Shown here piece after piece: positions 1 through 8,685 of a stretch of DNA of 64,000 bases. A model generated the notes under the pieces. That model was not told the DNA's origin and searched no databases. It worked only from the letters and a program-made list of their open reading frames with translations. The position numbers and the translations under genes were made by a program. The stretch comes from CAZROT01 sp964601895. GTDB taxonomy: Bacteria > Pseudomonadota > Gammaproteobacteria > Enterobacterales > Enterobacteriaceae. Position 1 is the first letter of the stretch; the number at the start of each line of letters is the position of its first letter. Location of the stretch: contig CAZROT010000010.1 in the NCBI GenBank assembly GCA_964601895.1, positions 5,704 to 69,703 on the forward strand, written 5' to 3'.

Positions 1-10
1 TATAAACGCA

Positions 11-1423
11 ATGTTGACAGGAGAAGACGCAGCTGATCTTACTCTGGAAACGAAGCGTCGTATTGCCAAGGATGCCAGAAGTAAAGCAGAAGAGCTTGCA
101 GGTGACTATAAAAAAATCACATGGGAAATCATTGAACCGTTAATCACGCAGGGCATTATCGCAGAAAACGGGCAGGCATCCGGAGACAGTGGAGCGCAGG
201 AAAAAGGGAGATTGTTTGCATTGATTAAAGCGGCTGTTGCTGCTGATGAGGTACATGGGCGTGAAAGTATCGATCAACTTATTGCTTATCCACGTACTCT
301 TTACGGAGAAATCAGCCACATAATAGCGACAATCATGGCTCATCCCAGAGGCGGTTTCTTTGGAACTTCAGATACCTGGCCTGGCCGTGCGCAGGCGGAT
401 GGTCTCATCAGAGTTTATACCTATCGTTTTAATAATACTCCATGTACTGAGGGATTCGCTCGGTCTGAAGCAGGGGATAATTTCGCGTATATACGCGAAA
501 TTATTGCGATGACAGGTGAGCAAAAGAAACTCATAAGATCGGTCCTTGCTGAACTTGAGGGATTTGCAGCGATTCGTTTTCGTGAAATTGAGGAAGCTGG
601 CGAAGATGCTGATTTTGACTTCGCCGTCTATAAAAATGACGATAATAAAGATACGGGAGGTATGCTGGCTTTTGCGGTTGGCGATCTGCCTTACAGAAGA
701 GTCAGGTTTAGCGAGCAAACGTTCGGTGGGAGTGATGCCTCCGCACTGACTATCATCCGGCATGAACTGGGCCATGCATTGGGATTAAAGCATATTCACA
801 GTCTGACTGACGATATACCATCAATAATGACCCCCGCAGTCGAGCTCGGGAACAATAGCAATGGTTTTGTTGAATTTCAACCGACTGACAAGCTGACAAT
901 CCAGTTGATACATGGGAAAAATCCTGATTCTGGCACGCCACAGCGGTATTTTCGTGAAGCGCTAAAAGTCTGGCTGGCTCCCGGTTCCTGGGCGGCACAG
1001 ATCAAGCTCAATGCACAAAACAGGCTGGAAGAAGACTATGTTGTCACGGGTTTTATGCAGGTTAAATCCGTACTTCGCCTTTTCGCTGCTTCTGACAGCA
1101 AATCCGGTTTTCATCGTAACATAAAGATAGATGAGCAGGATGCCGGCACATGGAGAATACGTTTTACAGAGGATGCAGAGTCGTCGAAAACAGTGCTGAT
1201 AAAGGGGATGGAGCCTCTGGCGTTTGCTGACCTTCAGATAGAGATTTTGTATACTGACGGAACGAGTGCTCAGCTGCAGTCGGACAACAGTGCCGGATTG
1301 AAATGGGTGCAATATGCCCTTCAGGATGACAGTTGGGTTGCAATAGCTGATATCCGCTCCCCTGATTCAGGGCCAGCTGTTAGCTCACACAATGAGCTGT
1401 ATGAAAACAGCAGCATTATTTAA
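11..1423 (+). CDS. Zinc metalloprotease, metzincin-like (M10/serralysin type)
   Basis: The protein carries HELGHALGLKH at residues 251-261, the long HExxHxxGxxH zinc site of metzincins: three histidine ligands and catalytic Glu252. A downstream SIMTP resembles the Met-turn. The region before it (about 130-250) is consistent with an M10-type catalytic fold. The last 150 residues look beta-rich and may be an accessory or binding domain. I see no signal peptide and no RTX glycine-rich repeats, so secretion by a type I system is not supported. The frame is open to the left edge and only 10 bases precede the first ATG, so the true start may lie outside the window. The 3' end overlaps the vapB start. 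It may be a secreted effector protease; the substrate is unknown. Confidence 0.7.
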   Translation: MLTGEDAADLTLETKRRIAKDARSKAEELAGDYKKITWEIIEPLITQGIIAENGQASGDSGAQEKGRLFALIKAAVAADEVHGRESIDQLIAYPRTLYGEISHIIATIMAHPRGGFFGTSDTWPGRAQADGLIRVYTYRFNNTPCTEGFARSEAGDNFAYIREIIAMTGEQKKLIRSVLAELEGFAAIRFREIEEAGEDADFDFAVYKNDDNKDTGGMLAFAVGDLPYRRVRFSEQTFGGSDASALTIIRHELGHALGLKHIHSLTDDIPSIMTPAVELGNNSNGFVEFQPTDKLTIQLIHGKNPDSGTPQRYFREALKVWLAPGSWAAQIKLNAQNRLEEDYVVTGFMQVKSVLRLFAASDSKSGFHRNIKIDEQDAGTWRIRFTEDAESSKTVLIKGMEPLAFADLQIEILYTDGTSAQLQSDNSAGLKWVQYALQDDSWVAIADIRSPDSGPAVSSHNELYENSSII

Positions 1424-1628
1424 GAACGGCAAAAATCAGGCAGTTCGCCTGCCTGAGGACTTTGAATTTGCAGGTGTCTCTGAAGTGGAAATCACCCGGG
1501 AAGGAGATATGGTTATTTTGAGGCCTGCCAGAAAAGCATGGCTCAGTTTTGCTGAAGCTGAAAAGGCAGATCCCGACTTCCTGGTTGAGCGGCCTGATAT
1601 CATTGAAGAAGGTCGAATTCTTCTGTGA
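1401..1628 (+). CDS. vapB: VapB-type antitoxin
   Basis: This small protein starts MKTAALFKNGKNQAVRLP, the typical AbrB/MazE-like swapped-hairpin DNA-binding start of VapB antitoxins, followed by a short C-terminal tail that would wrap the toxin. I prefer the ATG at 1401 over the one at 1392 because family members begin with this MKTA-type sequence. The start lies inside the 3' end of the metalloprotease gene in another frame. Its stop overlaps the GTG start of vapC, the usual coupled antitoxin-toxin layout. VapB would neutralise VapC and repress the operon. As the partner toxin is frameshifted, this looks like an orphan antitoxin. Confidence 0.8.
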   Translation: MKTAALFKNGKNQAVRLPEDFEFAGVSEVEITREGDMVILRPARKAWLSFAEAEKADPDFLVERPDIIEEGRILL

Positions 1629-2058
1629 AAAAAACCTGGATGCTTGATACCAGCATCTGTTCTTTCATTATGCGTGAGCGTCCGGAGACGTTGTTGAAGG
1701 TACTACACAGCGACGTGTGGAAAATAAAGACCGCCTGGCTATTTCTGCTATTACCTATGCAGAACTCAGGTTTGGTGCCACAGGCAAGAAGCCCTCGCAA
1801 AGGCATTCGGTCATTGTCGACCGGTTTATGGATTGTATCCACGGTGTATTGCCATGGGATAAAGATGCAGTAGACACTACAACAGTTATTAAGCAGCATC
1901 TTGCTACCCATGGAACACCAATTGTTCCCAATGATGCAGCGATTGCTGGTCATGCAGTATCTGTAGATTGCGTACTGGTGACGAACAACACCAGGGAATT
2001 TCACCGGGTGCCAAATCTCCATGTGGAAGACTGGACTATAGAAGGTTATCACAATTAG
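1625..2058 (+). pseudogene. vapC: VapC toxin (PIN-domain RNase), frameshifted
   Basis: The first frame gives MKKTWMLDTSICSFIMRERP from a GTG start, the N-terminus of a VapC/FitB-like PIN ribonuclease with its first catalytic Asp. After about position 1702 the family sequence continues in another frame (ENKDRLAISAITYAELRFGA, then IVPNDAAIAGHA and VLVTNNTREF) up to the stop at 2058. The change fits loss of one base. Both halves are well conserved and together would make a normal toxin of about 144 residues, so the lesion looks recent, unless it is a sequencing error. VapC enzymes cut RNA such as initiator tRNA; this copy should be inactive. Confidence 0.8.
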
Positions 2059-2083
2059 TCCAGCGTGAAAGACTGCTCTGTCG

Positions 2084-2317
2084 ATGGATGTAGCCATATG
2101 GCTGGCGACAGTTGTACACATCGATGCTGTGCGCTTTGTGCCAGTAGATACAGAGGTAGCGACAAAATCGCCAGGACTTCCTGGTGAATTCCATAACGAT
2201 CAGGCAGATAGTATGATTGTAGCGACAGCACGTAAGCTGGCGGTGCCATTGGTGATAAAGGACGAGAAAGATACTGAGTTATGCTCATGTAAGAACAATC
2301 TGGTAAAAATACGCTAA
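2084..2317 (+). pseudogene. PIN-domain (VapC-like) gene remnant
   Basis: Within this 77-codon frame, about 2135-2275, the translation reads LPGEFHNDQADSMIVATARK and then LVIKDEK. This is the characteristic C-terminal half of a second VapC subfamily: the D-x-A-D-x-(M/I)-IVATA helix with catalytic acids, then the LVTKD strand. The N-terminal half with the first catalytic Asp is absent, and the residues before and after do not resemble the family. It is therefore a leftover of another toxin gene rather than a working protein. It lies just after the damaged vapC, suggesting this spot once carried two toxin-antitoxin modules. Confidence 0.65.
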
Positions 2318-2318
2318 C

Positions 2319-2444
2319 TATACCCTTCGTCTTTCAAACTGCAGTTGTGTTGGCTGCGAACACTCACCCCAATCACATAGTGAATCTATGCTCATGAGGA
2401 TTCGCGTTCTTGCCGCCTTGCTGCAGCTCGAAATACTTTGGGTA
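2319..2444 (+). repeat. Intergenic repeat, copy 1
   Basis: The segment begins TATACCCTTCGTCTTTCAAA and ends CTTTGGGTA. It matches the following segment in its outer parts (start, the GGCTGC core, the CTTGCTGCA block and the TTTGGGTA end) and differs in the middle, where each copy has its own short hairpin (here CATAG-TGAAT-CTATG). This resembles the mobile, non-coding repeats scattered between genes in Enterobacterales such as Yersinia, Serratia and Photorhabdus relatives. No coding potential is seen. Confidence 0.6.
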
Positions 2445-2445
2445 A

Positions 2446-2569
2446 TATACCTTTCGCCTTCCAGGCTGCAGCCGCGCTGGCTGCAAACGATCACACCAGG
2501 CAGATAATTTGCCTGCGATCATGGGGATGCCTGTTGCTGGCCTTGCTGCACCCTGAAATATTTTGGGTA
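2446..2569 (+). repeat. Intergenic repeat, copy 2
   Basis: This is the second tandem copy, from TATACCTTTCGCC to TTTTGGGTA, directly abutting copy 1 and ending about ten bases from the fbaA stop codon. The central part carries a different hairpin (GGCA-GATAATT-TGCC). Conserved ends with a variable, compensated centre suggest selection on structure, or a family of related elements. It lies at the 3' end of the convergent fbaA gene and may affect termination or message decay there. Confidence 0.6.
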
Positions 2570-2579
2570 AGCAGACTAT

Positions 2580-3662
2580 TTACAGACGGTCAACCGCGTT
2601 CAGCTCGCGAAAAGCCTGTTCGAGGCGTGCTATCATGCTGACCTGTGAAGCACGTAGCCAGACACGCGGATCATAATATTTTTTGTTTGGCTTATCCGCA
2701 CCTTCGGGGTTACCCAGTTGCCCCTGCAGGTAATGCTCATGCTTTTTGTAATAACTCATGATGCCTTCCCAGGTTGACCACTGAGTGTCGGTATCGATAT
2801 TCATTTTAATGACACCATAACTGATGGCTTCGCGGATTTCATCAGCGCTGGATCCAGAGCCACCATGAAAGACAAAATTCAGGCTGTTGTGTGGCAGCTT
2901 ATACTTTTTAGTGACGAATTCCTGAGAGTTATGCAAAATTTTGGGCGTCAGCTTAACGTTCCCTGGCTTATACACGCCATGCACATTACCGAAAGAAGCA
3001 GCAATGGTGAAGCGCGGGCTGATGGCATTCAGTGTTTCATACGCATAAGCCACATCTGCAGGTTGCGTGTATAATGCCGAGCTGTCCATACCGCTGTTGT
3101 CCACGCCATCTTCTTCTCCGCCTGTGCAGCCCAGCTCTATTTCCAGCGTCATCGCCATTTTTGCCATGCGTTTCAGATAGCTACTGCAGACAGCAATATT
3201 TTCTTCCAGCGATTCTTCGGACAGATCGATCATGTGCGAGGAAAATAACGGTTTCCCGGTTATGGCGAAATGTTTTTCACCTTCATCCAGCAGGCCATCA
3301 AGCCACGGTAGCAATTTTTTTGCACAGTGATCGGTATGCAGAATGACAGGAACGCCATACTGCTGTGCCATCAGATGAACATGTCGTGCACCAGAGATAG
3401 CCCCAAGAATCGCTGCCTGCTGCCCTTCGGCCTTCAGACCTTTGCCGGCGATGAAGCCAGCCCCACCGTTAGAAAACTGTATAATGACAGGCGCGCGTAC
3501 CTTTGCTGCTGCTTCGAGGACGGCATTCACCGAATCCGTGCCGACACAATTCACCGCAGGAAGCGCAAAGTGGTTTTCTTTTGCTACGCGAAAGACTGTT
3601 TGTACATCATCTCCCGTGATAACACCGGGTTTTACGAAATCGAAAATTCTGGATTTAGACAT
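2580..3662 (-). CDS. fbaA: Class II fructose-bisphosphate aldolase
   Basis: The 360-residue product matches the full length of enterobacterial FbaA. This zinc enzyme reversibly splits fructose 1,6-bisphosphate into glyceraldehyde 3-phosphate and dihydroxyacetone phosphate in the cytosol. Visible landmarks are the start MSKSRIFDFVKPGVITGDD, the zinc-binding HTDHCAKK segment, IELGCTGGEEDGVDN, and the GGSGS phosphate-binding loop followed by MNIDTDTQW. An AGGA ribosome binding site precedes the ATG. It is the last gene of the epd-pgk-fbaA series and is preceded by a gap of about 150 bases after pgk, as in relatives. Confidence 0.97.
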   Translation of the reverse strand: MSKSRIFDFVKPGVITGDDVQTVFRVAKENHFALPAVNCVGTDSVNAVLEAAAKVRAPVIIQFSNGGAGFIAGKGLKAEGQQAAILGAISGARHVHLMAQQYGVPVILHTDHCAKKLLPWLDGLLDEGEKHFAITGKPLFSSHMIDLSEESLEENIAVCSSYLKRMAKMAMTLEIELGCTGGEEDGVDNSGMDSSALYTQPADVAYAYETLNAISPRFTIAASFGNVHGVYKPGNVKLTPKILHNSQEFVTKKYKLPHNSLNFVFHGGSGSSADEIREAISYGVIKMNIDTDTQWSTWEGIMSYYKKHEHYLQGQLGNPEGADKPNKKYYDPRVWLRASQVSMIARLEQAFRELNAVDRL

Positions 3663-3815
3663 AATGATTTTCCTGTCTGGTAAATGTCAGGTGTTGCCTG
3701 TGATTTGCTGCAGGATACACCTGAAAGACAATGATATGATTTTTTGCGCATGGCATTGTTTGCCTTTGCGTCTTTTTCTGTCTGGCTGACAGCAGGACTG
3801 ATGCTGACAGGGTGC

Positions 3816-4979
3816 TCATTGTCTGGCACGTTTTTCCAGCATGGCAACGGCAGGGAGTTTTTTCCCTTCAACGAACTCCAGAAATGCCCCTCCTCCTGTT
3901 GAAATATAGGATATATTGTCAGCGATGCCGAACAGGTCAATGGCAGCCAGCGTATCTCCGCCGCCGGCGATGGAATAAGCGCTGCTGTCGGCAATGGCAC
4001 GTGCAATAGTTTCAGTGCCCTGGCGAAAGGCAGGAAATTCGAATACCCCTACCGGGCCATTCCATAAAATGGTTTTCGCCTGTTTGATTATTCCTGCCAG
4101 TTGTTGTGCAGACTGTATGCCCACATCCAGAATCTGTTCATTATCGCGGATATCACTGACTGGTTTTAAGGTGGCCGTGGCATTCTCAGAAAACTCACTG
4201 GCCACATAAACGTCACCAGGCACAGGAATGGAGCATTTTTTCATCAGGCGTTTTGCCTCGGGTATCAAGTCCGGCTCATACAGCGATTTGCCTACATTAT
4301 GGCCAAGGGCTGCGATAAAAGTGTTGGCAATACCACCGCCCACAATCAGTTGATCGGTAATGTCAGCCAGACGGCTGAGCACGGTCAGCTTACTGGACAC
4401 TTTGGATCCCCCGACGATAGCCACCATGGGATGAGCAGGTTTAGTCAGTGCCTTACCCAGCGCTTCCAGCTCTGCTGACATCAAGGGTCCGGCGCAAAAA
4501 ATGGGCGCGAAACGGCCAACGCCATGCGTCGATGCCTGGGCACGATGTGCGGTACCAAAGGCATCCATCACATAAATATCACAGAGTGCCGCATATTTTT
4601 TTGCGAGGGTTTCATCGTCGTTTTCTTCGCCTTTATTAAAACGCACATTTTCCAGCACCACCAATTCCCCAGCGGCAACATTAATACCCTGAAGATAATT
4701 TTTTTCCAGCCGCACCGGGCAGGAGAGATGCTCTTTGAGCCAGTTAACTACCGGCAGCAGTGAAAAATCATCATCATATTTGCCTTCAACAGGGCGACCA
4801 AAATGTGACGTCACCATGACTCTGGCACCCTGTTTTAAGGCAGACTCAATGGTGGGTAGTGACGCGCGGATACGGGCATCAGAGGTTACCTTACCGCCTT
4901 TGACGGGAACGTTCAGATCAGCACGTATCAGCACGCGTTTTCCGGCCAGATCGTTGTCGCTCATCTTGATTACAGACAT
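3816..4979 (-). CDS. pgk: Phosphoglycerate kinase
   Basis: The 387-residue protein is a full-length bacterial phosphoglycerate kinase. It transfers phosphate from 1,3-bisphosphoglycerate to ADP in glycolysis. The N-terminal substrate domain shows RADLNVPV and SHFGRP. The C-terminal nucleotide domain shows VGGSKVSSKL, WNGPVGVFE and STGGGAFLEF. The ATG lies inside the last codons of epd, overlapping them by ten bases, and a GAGAGGG ribosome binding site is embedded in the epd reading frame. The two genes are thus probably translationally coupled. Confidence 0.97.
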   Translation of the reverse strand: MSVIKMSDNDLAGKRVLIRADLNVPVKGGKVTSDARIRASLPTIESALKQGARVMVTSHFGRPVEGKYDDDFSLLPVVNWLKEHLSCPVRLEKNYLQGINVAAGELVVLENVRFNKGEENDDETLAKKYAALCDIYVMDAFGTAHRAQASTHGVGRFAPIFCAGPLMSAELEALGKALTKPAHPMVAIVGGSKVSSKLTVLSRLADITDQLIVGGGIANTFIAALGHNVGKSLYEPDLIPEAKRLMKKCSIPVPGDVYVASEFSENATATLKPVSDIRDNEQILDVGIQSAQQLAGIIKQAKTILWNGPVGVFEFPAFRQGTETIARAIADSSAYSIAGGGDTLAAIDLFGIADNISYISTGGGAFLEFVEGKKLPAVAMLEKRARQ

Positions 4980-6031
4980 GCATAACCCTCTCGTTGACTT
5001 TTTTCAATGCTGGATTGAAAGCCACTTGCCGCCATTGCCAGGGCGGTATCCAGCATTCTGTTAGCAAAACCCCATTCATTATCACACCAGACCAGTGTCT
5101 TAATCAGATGCTGGCCACTGACGCGTGTTTGTGTGGCATCAATAATGGCGCTATGGGGATCATGGTTAAAATCCGTTGATACTAATGGTAATGCCGTATA
5201 ATCAACTATATCACTAAATGACGTTAATGCTGCCTCCTGCAGTAATTTATTAACCATGCTAACGGAGATGGCGCTATTGACGCTGACGCTTAAGTCAATT
5301 GCCGTCACATTGAGTGTTGGTACACGTACTGCTATAGCTTCAAATCGGCCAGAAAATTTAGGCAGGATACGTGCTATCCCGGCAGCCAGCCTGGTATCGA
5401 TGGGAATAATGGACTGAAAAGCCGCTCTGGCACGGCGCAGATCATGATGCCAGGCATCCGTCACGCACTGATCGTTCATGGCAGAATGAATAACGGTAAT
5501 GGTGCCGAATTCAATGCCAAAAGCATCATCCAGTAGTTTGATAACCGGAATGATACAATTGGTGGTGCAGGACGCATTGGAAACCAGCCTGTCTTCTGCT
5601 TTCAGTGTCTGATGATTAACGCCGTAAACAATAGTTGCATCCAGATAAGGTCCGCCGGGATGAGAAAACAGGACTTTTCTGGCACCGCTACGTAAGTGTG
5701 CTTCACCATCCTCACGACTGCCATAGATGCCGGTACAGTCGAGAACGATATCTATCGCCAGCTCATGCCACGGGAGCTGCTCCAGCGATGGCTCTTGAGT
5801 GAGATGAATGCAGTCATCGCCAATGAATAGCTGTCCCGGTTGCTGGCGGACATCCCATGCGAAGCGACCATGGCTGGAATCGTATTTGAATAAATGTGCC
5901 ACGTTTTCTGCATCTGCCAGTTCGTTGATAGCAATTACACAAATGTCGGCACGTCGCCCTGATTCATACAGGGCACGTAAAACACAGCGGCCTATCCGGC
6001 CAAAGCCATTGATGGCCACACGGATTGTCAT
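4970..6031 (-). CDS. epd: D-erythrose-4-phosphate dehydrogenase
   Basis: This is a GAPDH-family enzyme with an N-terminal Rossmann fold (VAINGFGRIGRCVLRALYES) and the catalytic cysteine in SNASCTTNC. Epd oxidises erythrose 4-phosphate to 4-phosphoerythronate, the first step toward pyridoxal phosphate. Its sequence is closer to Epd than to GapA, and its place between tktA and pgk is the normal Epd locus. The C-terminus has about 14 more residues than E. coli Epd, and the extension carries the pgk start and ribosome binding site. Transketolase upstream produces its substrate. Confidence 0.95.
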   Translation of the reverse strand: MTIRVAINGFGRIGRCVLRALYESGRRADICVIAINELADAENVAHLFKYDSSHGRFAWDVRQQPGQLFIGDDCIHLTQEPSLEQLPWHELAIDIVLDCTGIYGSREDGEAHLRSGARKVLFSHPGGPYLDATIVYGVNHQTLKAEDRLVSNASCTTNCIIPVIKLLDDAFGIEFGTITVIHSAMNDQCVTDAWHHDLRRARAAFQSIIPIDTRLAAGIARILPKFSGRFEAIAVRVPTLNVTAIDLSVSVNSAISVSMVNKLLQEAALTSFSDIVDYTALPLVSTDFNHDPHSAIIDATQTRVSGQHLIKTLVWCDNEWGFANRMLDTALAMAASGFQSSIEKSQREGYACL

Positions 6032-6301
6032 TAGTACTCTCCCGCAGGATACCTCTGTACAGAGCTGACTATGCTACTGACAGATGCTGTTTGCCGGCTT
6101 AATGTGTGATTAATAAAAGGTGTCAGCTGGGTAGCTGCCAGATGATTACGCCGCATCTGCAAGCCGTGCAGCCCGCACACAGCTATAGCGCAAGGCCGCC
6201 ATAATACATGTACGGGCGAGCAGAGAGGCCTGTTGCTATCCGCTGTTAGCTTCCTGGCGTAGCCGTAGGGGCGGTTTAACGGCTGAAGTTGAACTCAGCG
6301 G

Positions 6302-8308
6302 TTATACCGACACGGAGTTTAAAAGCTCCTTTGCGCGTGCAACAACTTGTTCAGTGGTAAAACCGAACGTGTTAAACAATACTTCTGCCGGTGCCGATTC
6401 TCCAAAGCGCGTCATACCGATAACTGAACCTTTCAGTCCAACATATTTATACCAGTAATCTGCAATACCGGCTTCCACGGCGAGACGGCGACTGACGGCC
6501 GCAGGCAATACGGATTCGCGAAAAGCAGCATCCTGCCTGTCAAATACATCCGCTGCAGGCATGGATACGACGCGCACAGCATGACCTGCTGCGCTGAGTT
6601 CATGAAAGGCGCAAACAGCCAGCTCGACTTCTGAGCCGGTAGCAATAAGTATTAATGCCGGTTGACCTGCACAGTCTTTTAACACATAGCCACCACGGAT
6701 GATGCTGGCCAGCTGTGTCTCATTGCGCTCCTGTTGTGTCAGATTCTGGCGCGAGAAAACCAGTGCGCTGGGGCCGTCTTGGTGCTGCAGGGCGTACTGC
6801 CAGGCAACTGCAGACTCCACCTGATCACAGGGGCGCCAGGTGCTCATATTGGGTGTGAGGCGTAAACTGGCCAGCTGCTCGATGGGTTGATGGGTTGGGC
6901 CATCTTCACCGAGGCCAATAGAATCGTGGGTATAAACGAACAGACTGCGGATTTTCATTAATGCGGCCATACGTACGGCATTGCGCGCATAGTCAACAAA
7001 GGTGAGAAAGGTGGCGCCATAAGGAATGAACCCCCCATGCAGGGCAATGCCGTTCATGATGGCTGACATACCGAATTCACGGACACCATAATGAATATAA
7101 TTACCCGCCGCATCGTCTGTGAGTGATGTTGAACCCGACCAGAGTGTGAGGTTACTGGGAGCCAGATCGGCAGAGCCACCCAGTAATTCAGGCAGCACTG
7201 GCCCGAAGGCTTCCAGGGCATTCTGTGACGCTTTACGGCTGGCGATGTTTGCCGGATTTTGTTGCAACTGCCTGATAAAATCAGTGGCTGCAGTTTCCCA
7301 GTTATCAGGAAGCTCACCTTGCATGCGTCGCTGAAACTGTGCTGCCAGCTCAGGGTATGCTTTTTCGTAAGCAGTAAACTGTTCATCCCATGTGCTTTCC
7401 TGCTCCTGGCCTTTGCTGCGCGCATCCCAGGCAGTACGGATGTCCTCTGGAATTTCAAAGGCGGGCCAGTGCCAGTCGAGATTTTTTCGTGTTGCGGCGA
7501 CTTCAGCTTCACCCAGGGGCGCGCCATGCACGTCGTGAGAGCCTGCTTTATTGGGAGAGCCAGAGCCGATGGTGGTTTTACATATGAGTAGCGATGGCCT
7601 GTCGTGCACCTGCTGCGCGGCCACAATCGCCGTCTCTATTGCTGCAGCATTATGGCCATCGATATTGTCTACCACATGCCAGCCATAGGCGGCAAAACGC
7701 GCGGCCGTGTTATCGGTAAACCAGCCACTCACATGTCCATCGATGGAAATACCATTATCATCGTAAAAGGCAATTAATTTCCCCAGCTTCAGGGTGCCGG
7801 CCAGTGAACAGACTTCGTGAGAAATTCCTTCCATCAGGCAGCCATCACCGGCAAAAACGTAAGTGTGATGATCAATAATGTTGTGACCGGGGCGATTGAA
7901 GTACGCACCCAGCGTACGTTCAGCAATGGCAAATCCCACGGCGTTGGCCAGCCCCTGCCCCAGCGGACCGGTAGTGGTTTCTACCCCGGGGGTATAGCCG
8001 TATTCCGGGTGTCCGGGTGTCTGGGAATGCAGCTGGCGGAAATTTTTTAGCTGCTCCATGGGTAGCGCATAACCACTGAGATGTAACAGGCTGTAGAGCA
8101 GCATGGAGCCGTGTCCGTTGGACAGCACAAAACGATCGCGATCCGCCCAGTGTGGATTGGCAGGATTGTGCCGCAGATGGAAGCGCCACAGGACTTCGGC
8201 GATATCGGCCATTCCCATGGGGGCACCGGGATGGCCGGATTTTGCCTGCTGTACTGCATCCATACTCAGGACACGCAGGGCATTGGCAAGGGTTCTACGG
8301 GAAGGCAT
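6302..8308 (-). CDS. tktA: Transketolase
   Basis: The 668-residue protein is a complete transketolase. This thiamine-diphosphate enzyme moves two-carbon units between sugar phosphates in the pentose phosphate pathway. The thiamine/metal binding region is visible as GDGCLMEG through YDDNGISIDGH. The pyrimidine domain shows FGMSAIMNG, and the C-terminal domain shows IATGSEVELA. The start MPSRRTLANALRVLSMDAVQ aligns with the family. It lies upstream of epd on the same strand with 270 bases between them, which I read as non-coding. Confidence 0.97.
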   Translation of the reverse strand: MPSRRTLANALRVLSMDAVQQAKSGHPGAPMGMADIAEVLWRFHLRHNPANPHWADRDRFVLSNGHGSMLLYSLLHLSGYALPMEQLKNFRQLHSQTPGHPEYGYTPGVETTTGPLGQGLANAVGFAIAERTLGAYFNRPGHNIIDHHTYVFAGDGCLMEGISHEVCSLAGTLKLGKLIAFYDDNGISIDGHVSGWFTDNTAARFAAYGWHVVDNIDGHNAAAIETAIVAAQQVHDRPSLLICKTTIGSGSPNKAGSHDVHGAPLGEAEVAATRKNLDWHWPAFEIPEDIRTAWDARSKGQEQESTWDEQFTAYEKAYPELAAQFQRRMQGELPDNWETAATDFIRQLQQNPANIASRKASQNALEAFGPVLPELLGGSADLAPSNLTLWSGSTSLTDDAAGNYIHYGVREFGMSAIMNGIALHGGFIPYGATFLTFVDYARNAVRMAALMKIRSLFVYTHDSIGLGEDGPTHQPIEQLASLRLTPNMSTWRPCDQVESAVAWQYALQHQDGPSALVFSRQNLTQQERNETQLASIIRGGYVLKDCAGQPALILIATGSEVELAVCAFHELSAAGHAVRVVSMPAADVFDRQDAAFRESVLPAAVSRRLAVEAGIADYWYKYVGLKGSVIGMTRFGESAPAEVLFNTFGFTTEQVVARAKELLNSVSV

Positions 8309-8599
8309 GCACGACTCCAGTCAGATTGACAGAAAAAAAAGGAAAAAAACACCAGGTCTCTTGCGACACTTTACTGCGAGAGCATCAGTGTGTTGTCGAT
8401 GCGGTACTCGAATCCTCATGTACTGCGTGTACATTGGGGCTCTGCGTTCCGTTTCTCATCGCACTATTTCTCTGCAGCGAATGTCGTAAGGAGGTCTATT
8501 TTCTCAGACTCGGTATGGTGAGGGCAATCATTAATCATTAAAAGTATCAGCTGTCGTCATAAAACAGGATGCCGGACATTAATTTCGCTGTCGCTTATA

Positions 8600-8641
8600 T
8601 GAGCGTTATGTGGTGGTGAGATTATTCTGCTGATCTATTAT
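8600..8641 (+). promoter_or_regulatory. Effector-type promoter box plus -10, copy 1
   Basis: TGAGCGTTATGTGGT begins at 8600, and TATTAT, a likely -10 hexamer, begins 36 bases later at 8636. The same box recurs upstream of the genes at 10050, 12906 and 15060. No good -35 hexamer is present, which fits a promoter that needs an activator bound at the box. The box lies 86 bases before the start codon. The rest of the 377-base gap after tktA shows no gene. Confidence 0.5.
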
Positions 8642-8685
8642 TTTATTTAGTTTTATAGATTGTTGTTATTACGCAGGAGGCTGTT

